Assembly: GCF_000421765.1 (NCBI RefSeq)
Contig: NZ_ATXQ01000001.1
Location: 62,001 to 126,000, forward strand
Source: Denitrificimonas caeni DSM 24390
GTDB lineage: Bacteria; Pseudomonadota; Gammaproteobacteria; Pseudomonadales; Pseudomonadaceae
Direction: 5' to 3'
Length of the DNA: 64,000 nucleotides
Below are positions 17,430 to 27,700 of this stretch, one piece after another. The notes under the pieces were generated by a model that saw only the letters and a program-made list of their open reading frames with translations, ran no database searches and had not been told where the DNA came from. The first letter of the stretch is position 1. Each line of letters starts with the position of its first letter. A program made the position numbers and the translations under genes.

Positions 17430-20236
17430 GCTTACCTGTCGCGTTTCTAAGCGCCATCGAGCAGCAGATTCCGAGCCAGCGTTGTTTTTCTGATCCGTTG
17501 TCGATGCTGACCATGGGCACTGACGCGAGTTTTTATCGCCTGCTGCCAAAGCTAGTGGTTCGCGTGGTGTCAGAAGCTGAAGTGGCGTTTATTCTGCAAC
17601 AGGCCAGCGCCCAGCAGGTAGCAGTGACCTTTCGCGCCGCCGGTACCAGCTTATCAGGGCAAGCCATCAGCGATTCCGTATTAATCGTCTTGGGCGACCA
17701 CTGGAATAACAAAGAGATTCTCGACAACGGTCAACGCATCCGTTTGCAGCCGGGCGTCATTGGCGCACATGCCAATCAAGCCTTGGCGCATTTACAACGC
17801 AAAATAGGCCCTGATCCGGCCTCGATCAATGCGGCAAAAATTGGCGGCATTGTTGCCAACAACTCCAGTGGCATGTGCTGCGGCACCGCGCAAAATAGCT
17901 ACCAAACGTTATCGGCTATGCGCTTATTACTGGCCGATGGCAGCGCCGTCGACAGTGCAGACTTAGTCAGTGTCAGCCAATTTAGAAACAGCCACCGCGA
18001 ACTTTTACAGCAGCTCGGTCAGTTAGCCGAAGAAACGCGTAACAACAGCGAACTCGCGGCAAAAATCAAACACAAGTACCGCTTAAAAAACACCACAGGT
18101 TTGTCACTGAATGCCTTAATTGATTTCAGCGATCCAATCGATATTCTCACCCATCTCATGGTTGGCTCTGAAGGCACGCTGGGCTTTATCAGCTCTGTCA
18201 CTTACGACACCGTGCCAGACTACCCGCACAAAGCCACCGCCTTGGTGGTATTTCCCGATGTAGAAACCTGTTGCCAAGCAGTGGTAGTACTTAAGCAACA
18301 AGCGGTGTCTGCAGTTGAGCTATTGGATCGCCGCAGTTTGCGCAGTGTGCAGCACATGGCTGGAATGCCAGACTGGATTGAGCAACTCGGCAGTACGGCA
18401 TGCGCACTACTGATTGAGTCACGCGCCGCTGACAAGCCACTGCTTGAGCAACAACTGCAACAGATCAATCACGCCATTGCGCATTTCCCTAAAGAACAAC
18501 ACATTGCTTTTAGCCAAGACCCTGCGGTGTACGAACTACTGTGGCGGATGCGTAAAGACACCTTTCCTGCAGTCGGTGCGGTGCGTGAAAACGGTACCAC
18601 AGTGATTATTGAAGATGTCACTTTTCCGCTGGAGCATCTGGCGGCTGGAGTGAATCGCTTGCTCGCGCTGCTGGATCAATTCCAGTATGACGAAGCGGTT
18701 TTATTTGGTCATGCGCTGGAAGGGAATTTGCACTTTGTTTTTACTCAGCGCTTCGATCAGCCGAAAGAAATCGCGCGCTACCGTGTTTTCATGGAAGCGG
18801 TCAGTCATCTGGTGGCAGTTGAGTTTGGTGGTTCGCTTAAAGCCGAGCACGGCACGGGCCGTAACATGGCCCCCTTTGTTGAGCTGGAATGGGGCAGCGA
18901 TGCTTATCAGCTGATGTGGCGCATTAAGCACTTGCTCGATCCATTGGGTATTTTAAATCCGGATGTGGTGCTGTCCACAGATGCTGAGATCCACTTAAAA
19001 AATCTCAAACCCATGCCCGAAGCCAATCCACTCATTGATAAGTGCATTGAGTGCGGGTTTTGCGAGCCCGTCTGTCCAGCGCACGGCTTAACCTTATCGC
19101 CGCGCCAACGCATCGTCGCCTGGCGCGACATTCAAGAGAAACAACGCCAAGGCATTGATACCACCGAACTGAAAGCACGTTATCAATACCACGGCGTGGA
19201 TACCTGCGCCGCCACCGGTTTATGTGCACAGCGTTGCCCGGTCGGCATCAATACCGGTGACTTAGTGCGTGAGCTGCGTGCCAAGCAAGCGCAGCATCCA
19301 GAGATCGCTCAGCGCCTTGCGCGCTCATTTGCCGGTGCTGCCAGTGCCGCGCGCTGGGCGCTGAGTAGTGCTGAGTTGGCGCGTAAAATACTCGGTGCGC
19401 CACGCATGTATCGTTGGTCACTTAAGCTACATCAGCGCTTCACTGACCTACCCGTTTATCTATCCGCAACCCCTCAAGCAGTTAAGTTTACTCAAGCAGT
19501 AAACGCCAGCACCGCGCCAACAGATAAGCCTCGCGTGGTGTATTTTTCCTCATGTGTTTCGCAAGTGATGGGGCCTGCGCATTTAGATGCTGAACAAACA
19601 CCACTGCGCGAAAAAACCCAGCAGCTGCTGGAGAAAGCAGGCTTTCAAGTGGTTTACCCAGAAGGCATGGACAGCAGCTGCTGCGGCCAACCCTTTGCTT
19701 CCAAAGGCTACCCGCAACAAGCCGCTGACAAGCTCAATGAATTGGCCCTGATGTTGTTACGCGCCAGCCGTAATGGCCAAGACCCGATTTACTCAGACAC
19801 CAGCCCGTGCACTTTGCGTTTGCTCAAAGACTTGAATGATTCACGCTTAAACATTTACGACTCAGTGCATTTTCTGCGTGAAGAAATCCTGCCGCGTTTA
19901 ACCATTAAGCCGCTCGACAGCAAAATTGCTGTGCACATCACCTGCAGCACCCAACACCTCAATCAAGCCGATAATTTCCTAGCGATTGCCAAACAATGCG
20001 CCAAAGAGGTTGTGGTGCCAGAAGGGATTCATTGCTGCGGCTTTGCCGGCGATAAAGGCTTTACCTTACCTGAGCTTAACCAACACGCCCTGCGCGATTT
20101 AGCGGTGCAAGTGGACAGCTGCAGCGCTGGTTTTTCCACCAGCCGCACCTGTGAAGCAGGACTCAGCAGCTACAGCAATCTGAGCTATCAGCACTTGGTG
20201 TATTTGGTTGACAACGTCAGTGAGGCGAAGCAGTAA
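17426..20236 (+). CDS. D-lactate dehydrogenase, FAD and iron-sulfur fusion (Dld-II type)
   Basis: The 936-residue protein fuses an N-terminal FAD-binding domain of the PCMH type (FRAAGTSLSGQAISD near residue 70; KIGGIVANNSSGMCCG near 140) and the FAD-linked oxidase C-terminal domain to two 4Fe-4S motifs (CIECGFCEPVCPAHG and CAATGLCAQRCPVG, about 535-610) and two CCG domains (SSCCGQPFASKGY; IHCCGFAGDKG). This is the quinone-dependent D-lactate dehydrogenase found beside lldEFG in pseudomonads. Together the operon oxidises both lactate enantiomers to pyruvate. D-2-hydroxyglutarate dehydrogenases have a related fusion, but the operon argues for D-lactate. Confidence 0.9.
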   Translation: MSLPVAFLSAIEQQIPSQRCFSDPLSMLTMGTDASFYRLLPKLVVRVVSEAEVAFILQQASAQQVAVTFRAAGTSLSGQAISDSVLIVLGDHWNNKEILDNGQRIRLQPGVIGAHANQALAHLQRKIGPDPASINAAKIGGIVANNSSGMCCGTAQNSYQTLSAMRLLLADGSAVDSADLVSVSQFRNSHRELLQQLGQLAEETRNNSELAAKIKHKYRLKNTTGLSLNALIDFSDPIDILTHLMVGSEGTLGFISSVTYDTVPDYPHKATALVVFPDVETCCQAVVVLKQQAVSAVELLDRRSLRSVQHMAGMPDWIEQLGSTACALLIESRAADKPLLEQQLQQINHAIAHFPKEQHIAFSQDPAVYELLWRMRKDTFPAVGAVRENGTTVIIEDVTFPLEHLAAGVNRLLALLDQFQYDEAVLFGHALEGNLHFVFTQRFDQPKEIARYRVFMEAVSHLVAVEFGGSLKAEHGTGRNMAPFVELEWGSDAYQLMWRIKHLLDPLGILNPDVVLSTDAEIHLKNLKPMPEANPLIDKCIECGFCEPVCPAHGLTLSPRQRIVAWRDIQEKQRQGIDTTELKARYQYHGVDTCAATGLCAQRCPVGINTGDLVRELRAKQAQHPEIAQRLARSFAGAASAARWALSSAELARKILGAPRMYRWSLKLHQRFTDLPVYLSATPQAVKFTQAVNASTAPTDKPRVVYFSSCVSQVMGPAHLDAEQTPLREKTQQLLEKAGFQVVYPEGMDSSCCGQPFASKGYPQQAADKLNELALMLLRASRNGQDPIYSDTSPCTLRLLKDLNDSRLNIYDSVHFLREEILPRLTIKPLDSKIAVHITCSTQHLNQADNFLAIAKQCAKEVVVPEGIHCCGFAGDKGFTLPELNQHALRDLAVQVDSCSAGFSTSRTCEAGLSSYSNLSYQHLVYLVDNVSEAKQ

Positions 20237-20247
20237 AGCTATAGCAC

Positions 20248-20279
20248 CACGGCAAGCACACCCTGAGCTTGCCGTTTTT
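20248..20279 (+). terminator. Terminator of the lactate operon
   Basis: ACGGCAAGC and GCTTGCCGT pair around an eight-base loop, followed by TTTTTA. It lies 12 bases after the dld stop and touches the end of the convergent helicase gene. Confidence 0.88.
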
Positions 20280-22116
20280 AAAGCGCATCTGCATGTGCAA
20301 TAGCTTGCTGCACTCGCTCGGTAAACTCAGAGCTGCCATGATAGGTAAAGACTAACGTCTCAATCGCACGGGTCATGGCCACATAGAGTAAACGCGCTTC
20401 GCTTTCCAGTTCCGTTTTCTTATTCGGCATTTGATTAAGATGTGCAATAAAAACCGTGTCAAACTCCAAGCCTTTACTGGAAAACATACTGACAATTTTC
20501 ACGCTTGGCTCAGCACTAAATAGATAACGTTTAGCGCTATCATCGCGCGTACTGGCAAAAGCAATACCGTTCAAAGCTAATGCTTTTTCGGCACTTTCAG
20601 CCTGATGACCACTCCGATAGAGAATAGCGATTTTATCAGGCGAAAGACCCAACCCTATCAACTGACCAATGCGCTCTGCGATATAACGCCATTCATCTTG
20701 TGCGGATGCAAAATGGTGTATTTCAGGCATGTCTCCGCGACGCCCTGCACTGTCAGGATTAAGCGTTGGAATCTGATCTTCTTGCTGCTCATCCGTAGTA
20801 ATAAAGAGGGTTTGCGCAAAGTGCTTGGCCACCATCAAAATCTCTAATGTATTGCGATAGTTGGTACGTAATACCGTAGTGCGCCCTCGCGCTTGAATGC
20901 CAACACTAGAGAAAGTAAAGCCAAGGGTTTTCTTATTCTTATAAATAGACTGTGCATCATCATAAAGCACCAATAAAGCGTCGGTCTGAGGATCTAGCAA
21001 AGGCACCACAACCTTAAACCAATCAGACTCAAAATCATGCGCCTCATCAATCAAAATCGCAGCATATTGGTGATGATCAATTCTGCCTGTTTGCACAGCG
21101 TCAATCGTGCTCGTAACTTGTCGCTGAAAATACTGCCCACTACCTTCAGCCACATTTACTTGGTGACGTTTTAAAAGTTGTGCACACCAGCCATGAAAAT
21201 GTTGCACCTCAATTTTCTCACCCATTTGGCTTTTCTGGATCACTTGCTGCAAACGGCTAGCCAGTGATTTGTTATAGCACAACACTAAAATCGGTTTGTT
21301 TGATAAGGCTGCTAAATACTGGCTGCGATAGCCCAAAATCATTGTTTTACCGCTGCCAGCCACACCATGAATAACTCGGTGCCCGTGACCCAAAGACCGC
21401 GCTAATTGCTCTTGTTGTAAGTCCATGACTTTAAGTAAAGACGGCATCGGAGCCTGCGCCTCGGTCAACAAGCCAAATTGACCGCTGTCCACGTTGATGC
21501 GTACTTCAGGATATAAATGATAACGGACGCGATTAACTTGCTCTTGGCTCAAATAACAAGGAAAGACTTGGTGAAACATCTCCCATAAACGCTGCTGAAA
21601 ATCTTCTGCTGACGTGGATTCGAGCATCTCATCTTGGCAAATAACTCGCCCTTCGTCGATCACTGCACCTAACTGATGCTCTTCAAACAATTTGCGAGTG
21701 ATATTGGTGAGCACTACGCCCCAACCATAAGGCATGATCAAGTTGCCTTTATAGGCTCCAGACGTTTGCTTAAGGAGGCCATCTTTTTGCAGTAACACCG
21801 CAGCTTCCAGAGCATAAACTCGGGCTTGAGTCAGCGGGTTTTTGTCTGTTTTTAACTCACCACCAACTTTTAACTGTGCCTCACCCTTGGTGATCGAGTG
21901 AATGGTATCAATTTTCCAGTCTTTAACTTCTAAAATCAAAATACCGCGATTAGGATGCAGCACCATAAAATCAGGCTGTAAAGCTTTAGGCCCAATCGGC
22001 ACATTAAACCAGCACAGATAATCGTCTTCGAGCTTCTTTTCTAAACGCTCGGCAAAGCGTCGCTCACCCGTTGTATCAAATGCACAAGCACTGCGTGCAG
22101 GAAAAAATAACGCCAT
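20278..22116 (-). CDS. NERD-domain UvrD/Rep-like helicase
   Basis: The 612-residue protein begins with a NERD nuclease-related domain: QPDFMVL and LILEVKDW give D49, E63 and K65 of a PD-(D/E)xK-like core. Superfamily 1 helicase motifs follow: GVAGSGKT (Walker A, about 250), ILIDEAHDF (Walker B, about 350), VKIVSMFSSKGLEFDTVFI and EARLLYVAMTRAIETLV (motifs V and VI). It probably processes DNA with ATP. Similar NERD-helicases occur as single genes and in accessory or defence contexts, but no partner gene is seen here. It converges on the lactate operon. Confidence 0.85.
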   Translation of the reverse strand: MALFFPARSACAFDTTGERRFAERLEKKLEDDYLCWFNVPIGPKALQPDFMVLHPNRGILILEVKDWKIDTIHSITKGEAQLKVGGELKTDKNPLTQARVYALEAAVLLQKDGLLKQTSGAYKGNLIMPYGWGVVLTNITRKLFEEHQLGAVIDEGRVICQDEMLESTSAEDFQQRLWEMFHQVFPCYLSQEQVNRVRYHLYPEVRINVDSGQFGLLTEAQAPMPSLLKVMDLQQEQLARSLGHGHRVIHGVAGSGKTMILGYRSQYLAALSNKPILVLCYNKSLASRLQQVIQKSQMGEKIEVQHFHGWCAQLLKRHQVNVAEGSGQYFQRQVTSTIDAVQTGRIDHHQYAAILIDEAHDFESDWFKVVVPLLDPQTDALLVLYDDAQSIYKNKKTLGFTFSSVGIQARGRTTVLRTNYRNTLEILMVAKHFAQTLFITTDEQQEDQIPTLNPDSAGRRGDMPEIHHFASAQDEWRYIAERIGQLIGLGLSPDKIAILYRSGHQAESAEKALALNGIAFASTRDDSAKRYLFSAEPSVKIVSMFSSKGLEFDTVFIAHLNQMPNKKTELESEARLLYVAMTRAIETLVFTYHGSSEFTERVQQAIAHADAL

Positions 22117-22211
22117 CAGCCTTCGCCTTACTGCAAAATATCCATTTTATGACTGCGCAAGCTTAATTCTTACATCAATTAACTCAAGCTCAGCCCGTTT
22201 AATCCAACCAC

Positions 22212-22523
22212 TCAACTCATCAGATACAACAACGCATAAAAGCCTGCCAAACTCACTAGCACCGACAGCAGCATGTTTTTAATCACCAGCGCGCAGCCAA
22301 TACTAAAGATCGCCGCGTAGGTATAAGGGTTGCTGGCTAACCCGGCTAAACCAGTATCACCCAGTAAAATAGGTCCACAAATTGCCGTCAGCAAACAGGG
22401 TGCAGAATACTGCAGCGCTTGGCGGATAAAGATCGGTAAACGAATCGGTAAGCGCGGCTCAAGTAACAAATAACGATTAAAAAAAACAATGCCAGCCAGT
22501 GCAAAAATCAGCAGCCAAATCAT
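22212..22523 (-). CDS. azlD: AzlD-family branched-chain amino acid exporter subunit
   Basis: The 103-residue protein has about four hydrophobic segments and LPIFIRQALQYSAPCLLTAI typical of AzlD. Together with AzlC it forms a two-component exporter for branched-chain amino acids (or methionine) in the inner membrane. Its ATG overlaps the azlC stop (ATGA). Substrate is inferred from the family only. Confidence 0.88.
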   Translation of the reverse strand: MIWLLIFALAGIVFFNRYLLLEPRLPIRLPIFIRQALQYSAPCLLTAICGPILLGDTGLAGLASNPYTYAAIFSIGCALVIKNMLLSVLVSLAGFYALLYLMS

Positions 22524-23215
22524 ACGACCTCCCCGCGCCAGCGTGCGACCATCACCGCGCAGAGCATTCCGAGCAGCCCAGCAATCACGATCGCTCCGGC
22601 AACGGCCAAACTACTCAAAATAAGCGACAGCACCAATGAAATCACCACGCCAACTAAGGTGCTGAGACGCTTAATCATCGGCACGACAATGGCGATAAAG
22701 GTCGCGACAATCGAGAAGTCCAAATGGTAGTCGGCCAGATTCGGCACCGATGCAGCCAGCACTACACCGATAACAGTAAAGCCAATCCAGGCTAAGTAAA
22801 AACACAAACCGGCTCCGATTAAATAAGCAAAATCGTATGCACGCTTGCCCACACTTAAAGCAAACAATTCATCAGTCAATAAAAACGCCACCGGCAGACG
22901 TTTTTTTAACGGCAGCGTGGATACATGCTCACGCAGAATCAGCGCATAGAGTAAGTGCTGCGCGGTAATCACCAGAATGGTTAAGCAAATCGCGATAAAA
23001 CCACTGCCCGCAGCTACCATGCTGATCGTTACTAATTGCGCAGCGCCAGCAAAGACAAACACCGACAGACCAACACTTTGCAATGGCGTAAAACCCTGAC
23101 TGACGGCCATCGAGCCTGCTAAGACTCCCCAAGGGAGTACAGCTAAACATAGAGGTAGGATATGCAGTGCACCGAGCCAGAATCTTTGCTGGCTGGATGA
23201 AGATAAATCAGTCAT
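22520..23215 (-). CDS. azlC: AzlC-family branched-chain amino acid exporter subunit
   Basis: The product is 231 residues from the ATG at 23215. A TTG nine bases further upstream would add three residues and has no better ribosome site. It has about six membrane segments and the family pattern LPWGVLAGSMAVSQGFTPLQ near the N-terminus, with VFAGAAQLVTISMVAAG. It is the large subunit of the AzlCD exporter and is coupled to azlD. No regulator lies next to it. Confidence 0.9.
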   Translation of the reverse strand: MTDLSSSSQQRFWLGALHILPLCLAVLPWGVLAGSMAVSQGFTPLQSVGLSVFVFAGAAQLVTISMVAAGSGFIAICLTILVITAQHLLYALILREHVSTLPLKKRLPVAFLLTDELFALSVGKRAYDFAYLIGAGLCFYLAWIGFTVIGVVLAASVPNLADYHLDFSIVATFIAIVVPMIKRLSTLVGVVISLVLSLILSSLAVAGAIVIAGLLGMLCAVMVARWRGEVV

Positions 23216-23389
23216 ATACAACAACGGCAGTCAATTTAAGGTGGCTAGTCTAACGGAAAACAACGCAACCCACACAACCCAAGCCTTTGCACTGAACATG
23301 CTCATGCACAGCACGGGTAGCGCTAACAAAGCTCGGCATTTGGAAAAGAATAAGCACGCTTAAACAACGTTATCGATAACTGAGCCCCT

Positions 23390-24550
23390 TCAGCCTGCCA
23401 GTTCGCAGCAATTACGCCCATTATTCTTGGCCTGATATAAAGCGTTATCGGCACGCCGTAATAGATTCTCAAAGTACTCATCTTGCTGAAGCTCAGCAGC
23501 GCCAATACTGACGGTAATAGTAAAGGGCTCATGCACCTTTCGGGTTTCTAATGCTGCTGAATTAATCGCAAAAGCGTTGCGCAATCGATTGGCCACAGTT
23601 AAAGCAGCCTCAGTGGAGGTATTGGGTAATACAGCGACAAACTCCTCACCACCGAAGCGACAAAATATATCGTCCTCGCGCAGCACCTGTTGAGCAATGG
23701 CAACAAACCGACACAGCACTTTATCGCCAAAATCATGTCCTAAACAGTCATTCACTTTTTTGAATTCATCCAGATCAATCATCAACACACTTAGCGGTAA
23801 CTGGTGACGGCGCGAATGCGCCACGGCTTTTTCAAACAGTAGGCCACATGAACGTCGATTCAGCGCACCAGTTAACGGGTCATGATTAGCCTGATGGTCG
23901 AGGTCAGTTTGCAGACGTTCAGCAGTCATCAAAACCATGCCAAGAGTGATAGCAATCATTGAACACAATAGCCAAAACAACATGAAAGCAGCGACACCAT
24001 TTGGGTTCAATGGATCGATTAGTGTTGGGGTGTCTTGGGCAGCTATTGCGCGGATCAAAAAAATCACTGCATTGACGGCATAAATACAGCCTGTTGCGCG
24101 CAGCGCTGGAGATTTGGAGTTAGCGGATAAGAGCACATCACGGGCAATCAATAGTGACAAGAGCGCGACCAGAAAAGCATTGCTGATCGCATTGATTGCT
24201 ATGGAGTATTGAATTTGCGCGATAACAATCCAAGCTAAGCCAACAGCCGCTAAAACCGCTAAAAAAACCGGCTTTACCGAAGACTTACCAAGAAAGCGTC
24301 GAAAACCATCCCAGCTCAACACAAGCCCAATAACCGCAAACCCTTGACCCAGCGATAAGAAGGGATACAACTGAGATTTACCATAAGCAAGGATCATGGC
24401 GAAGGTCATTACCGCGCTAACACCAGCCAATGCCCAACGGCCAAGTCCTGGAATATTGCGGTGCATGCGCCACAATAAAAACCTAGCGCCAGCACAAAAG
24501 GCAGTTGCCAAGGTCACCGCCACCAGTAATGTGCCTATATCAAAATGCAT
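23390..24550 (-). CDS. Membrane-bound diguanylate cyclase (GGDEF)
   Basis: The product is 386 residues from the ATG at 24550 (MHFDIGTLLVAVTLATAF). A longer frame to 24622 adds a charged tail that would precede the first membrane segment. Six or seven hydrophobic segments form the sensor half. The C-terminal GGDEF domain (about 225-385) starts DPLTGALNRRS and has RFGGEEF with an RxxD inhibitory site (REDD) five residues before it, so it should make cyclic di-GMP and be feedback-inhibited. No EAL domain is present. The signal sensed is unknown. Confidence 0.9.
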   Translation of the reverse strand: MHFDIGTLLVAVTLATAFCAGARFLLWRMHRNIPGLGRWALAGVSAVMTFAMILAYGKSQLYPFLSLGQGFAVIGLVLSWDGFRRFLGKSSVKPVFLAVLAAVGLAWIVIAQIQYSIAINAISNAFLVALLSLLIARDVLLSANSKSPALRATGCIYAVNAVIFLIRAIAAQDTPTLIDPLNPNGVAAFMLFWLLCSMIAITLGMVLMTAERLQTDLDHQANHDPLTGALNRRSCGLLFEKAVAHSRRHQLPLSVLMIDLDEFKKVNDCLGHDFGDKVLCRFVAIAQQVLREDDIFCRFGGEEFVAVLPNTSTEAALTVANRLRNAFAINSAALETRKVHEPFTITVSIGAAELQQDEYFENLLRRADNALYQAKNNGRNCCELAG

Positions 24551-24748
24551 ATCGTTATTATCCGCTAAGCGTAAAATTTTTAGCCTGATTCTTAGCTGTG
24601 ATGCTTCATGTAGTAACCGCACGGAGACTCACGACTGAAAACCTAAGCCTATGAATAGCATACTAATTCTTGGCTTCTCTAAAATTCGGCAGGAGCAAGC
24701 TATTCAGCCCCCTTGCGCACGGCTAGGTAAGACATGGTTCTAACTGCT

Positions 24749-27700
24749 TTAGCTCTCCGCTAGTGCCGCCGCTTCTTCCACATTCACCGCGACTAAACGT
24801 GAGCAACCTGGCTCATGCATGGTCACGCCGAGCAACTGATCAGCCATTTCCATGGCGATTTTGTTATGGGTGATGTAGATGAACTGTACTTTTTCCGACA
24901 TTTCTTTAACCAAGCGCGCATAACGACCGACGTTGGCGTCATCCAAAGGTGCATCGACTTCATCGAGCATACAAAACGGCGCAGGATTAAGTTGGAAAAT
25001 GGCAAACACCAAGGCCAGCGCGGTCAAAGCTTTTTCGCCACCGGAGAGTAAATGAATGGTGCTGTTTTTCTTACCCGGTGGACGCGCCATGATCGCCACA
25101 CCAGTGCTGAGCAAGTCATCGCCGGTCATTTCTAAGCTGGCATGACCACCGCCAAAGACTTTCGGAAACAGCTCTTGCAAGCCGTTATTGATTAAATCAA
25201 AGGTCTCTTTAAAACGGTTACGGGTTTCCCGGTCGATTTTGCGAATGACGTTTTCTAAGGTATCCAGCGCTTCGACCAAGTCATCATTTTGCGCATCCAA
25301 ATAGGTTTTGCGCTCAGATTGCTGACGGTACTCTTCAATCGCGGCAAGGTTAATCGCTCCCAAACGCTCAATGCGCGCTGCCACAGCCGCCAGTTGCTGC
25401 TCCCAGACAGTTGACTCAGCACCCACAGGTAACTGCTCAAGCAGCTTATGCACGTCCAATTCAAGTTCTTGTAACTGCTGATTGAGGGTGTCTTTTTGTA
25501 CACTCAAGGTTTGCCAAGCCAGACGTTGCCGCTCTAGCTGTTCACGCACAGCTTGCGCACGCTGTTCGGCTTGACTGCGTTGTTTCTCGGCATCCCGCAT
25601 CTGTGTGTCGGCATCTTCGAGAGCAGTACGCGCAGCGCGCAGCTCATCATCAATGCTTAAGCGGGTTTGTAATAACTCTTCCAACTGCGCACGCAACTCA
25701 TCAATCGGCGACGCACCTTCTTCAAGGTTTAAATTGAGTTGCTCACGGCGCTGATTGGCTTGAGCAAACTGCTGCTCTAAACGCTGCAACGCTTGTTCAG
25801 TGGAGCGCTTTTGCGTGCTGAGTGTGCTGATGCGCAAGGCTAATTGATGCTGGGTATTTTTATCCTGCTGGGCTTGCTGACGTAACTGCTCAAACTGGCT
25901 GCGCAACTGACCCTGCTCGGCTTGCAGCTGCTGCTGTTGCTGCTCGGCGCTGGCCATATTATCTAGCGCATCTTGCAATAACAGACGCGCTTCAGCCATC
26001 TGCTCAGCTTCAATCTGCTGCTGCTCGCTCACATCGGCAAGCTCTGCATGGATGGCAGTACGGCGCAGTTGCAGCTGTTCAACGCGAGCGAGCTTGGCCG
26101 AGAGCTGGCTTTTCAACTCACTTAAAGCGCGATGGGCACTTTGCTCATCACGGCGTAATTGCTCGCCCTGCTCTTGCACCGAATGACGCGCATTGTTTAG
26201 CGCTTGCAACTGATCGGCCAACGCCTGCTGCTGTTCATCCAGCTCAGCAACACTCAACAGCAACGCGTCCAACTCTTGCGCGCGCGCCAACACACCGCTG
26301 TTCTGCGCATCGCCACGCTGCACGGTTAGAAAATGCGCGGCCAGCCAATAGCCATCTTGACTGACCACACTTTCGCCGCTGTTTAACTGGGCTCGCAGCA
26401 CTAACGCCTCATCCAAGGTTGCCACCGCATACACTTGCGCCAGCCACGGCGAGACATCCAGCGAAGCAGACAATACTTTGCTTAACAAACTGTCTTTAAC
26501 CGGTGCAACTGCTGGACTATTGCTGACCAGACGTAAATGACCGCTGCTTAAATCAGTCAGCGCCAAATCATCCCAATGATCGACTTGCACCGCTTGTAAA
26601 TCAGCCGCTAAGACTGTCTCTACGGCCAACTCCCAACCGGCGGCAACCTTCAAGCCATCGAGCAAACGTGGCTGCTGTTGTAACTGCTGGCTGACCAACC
26701 ACTCTTGCACGCCTTGCTCAGGATTGAGAGCGGCTTGCTGCAGTGCTTCTAAGGCCGAAATGCGCCCCTGCATGCGCTGCAGTTGGCCTTGCACCTGCTG
26801 CTGTTGCTGGTTTTTTTCAGTCAGTTGCTCTTGCGTGTCTTGCAACTGCGCGGCTTGTAACTGCTGGGTGGCTGATAATTCATCAAGGTGCGCTTGCGCT
26901 TCATCGACGCGCTCATGCAACTCATCCAAAGACTCCGCCAACGGATCTTCAATTAAATTCTGTTGTTCGTCTTGCAAACGTTGCTGGCGAGTGATTAAGC
27001 GCTGGCTATTTTGTTCCAGCTGATCGATTTTAGCGCGCTGCACACTGGCCTCGCTTCGCGGCTGTGCGCTTTGCTCAGTCAAGGTATTCCAACGTTCTTG
27101 CCAATCCTGCATGGCCTCTTCAGCTTGCAGGAAAGCATCAGCCGAGCACTCTTCATTGAGTTGCGCCTCGGCCTGCTGCTCAGTCAATAGCGCCAATTCT
27201 TCATCTAAGCCGGCCAACAGTTCACGGTCGCTGGCTAAATGGCTTTCGGTCTCAAGTCGCATGCGCTCGGCTTCACGCAAGTCTTCTTGCAGCTGGCCTA
27301 AACGTTGCTGCGCGTGCTGAATGCTTTGCTCATGTCGCGCAATATCGGCACCAATCGCATAAAAACGCCCTTGCACGCGATTAAACGCATCGGATAACTC
27401 ATGATGACCATCGCGCAGCAACTCGATCTTCGCGTCAGCTTGACGTTGTTCGGCGATGCAGGCTTGTAGGGCTGTTTCTAGCTCACTGATAACCGCTTCA
27501 TGCTCGCCAGCTTGGCCATTGAGTTGCTGCCAACGCAATGCTGTCAGTTGTGCTTTTAAGCTGTTTTCTTCAGTTTTGTATTCTTGATATTTTTCTGCTG
27601 CATGGGCTTGGCGCTGCAAACGCTCGATTTGTCGGCCCAACTCTTCGCGCAAATCGAGTAAGCGCTCTAAGTTTTCTTGTGTGCGACGAATTCGGTTTTC

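Noticed and set aside
26724-27063. Cysteine-rich open frames antisense to smc
   Set aside because: They are reverse readings of the glutamine/alanine-rich coiled coil; the cysteines come from GCA/CAG codon bias.
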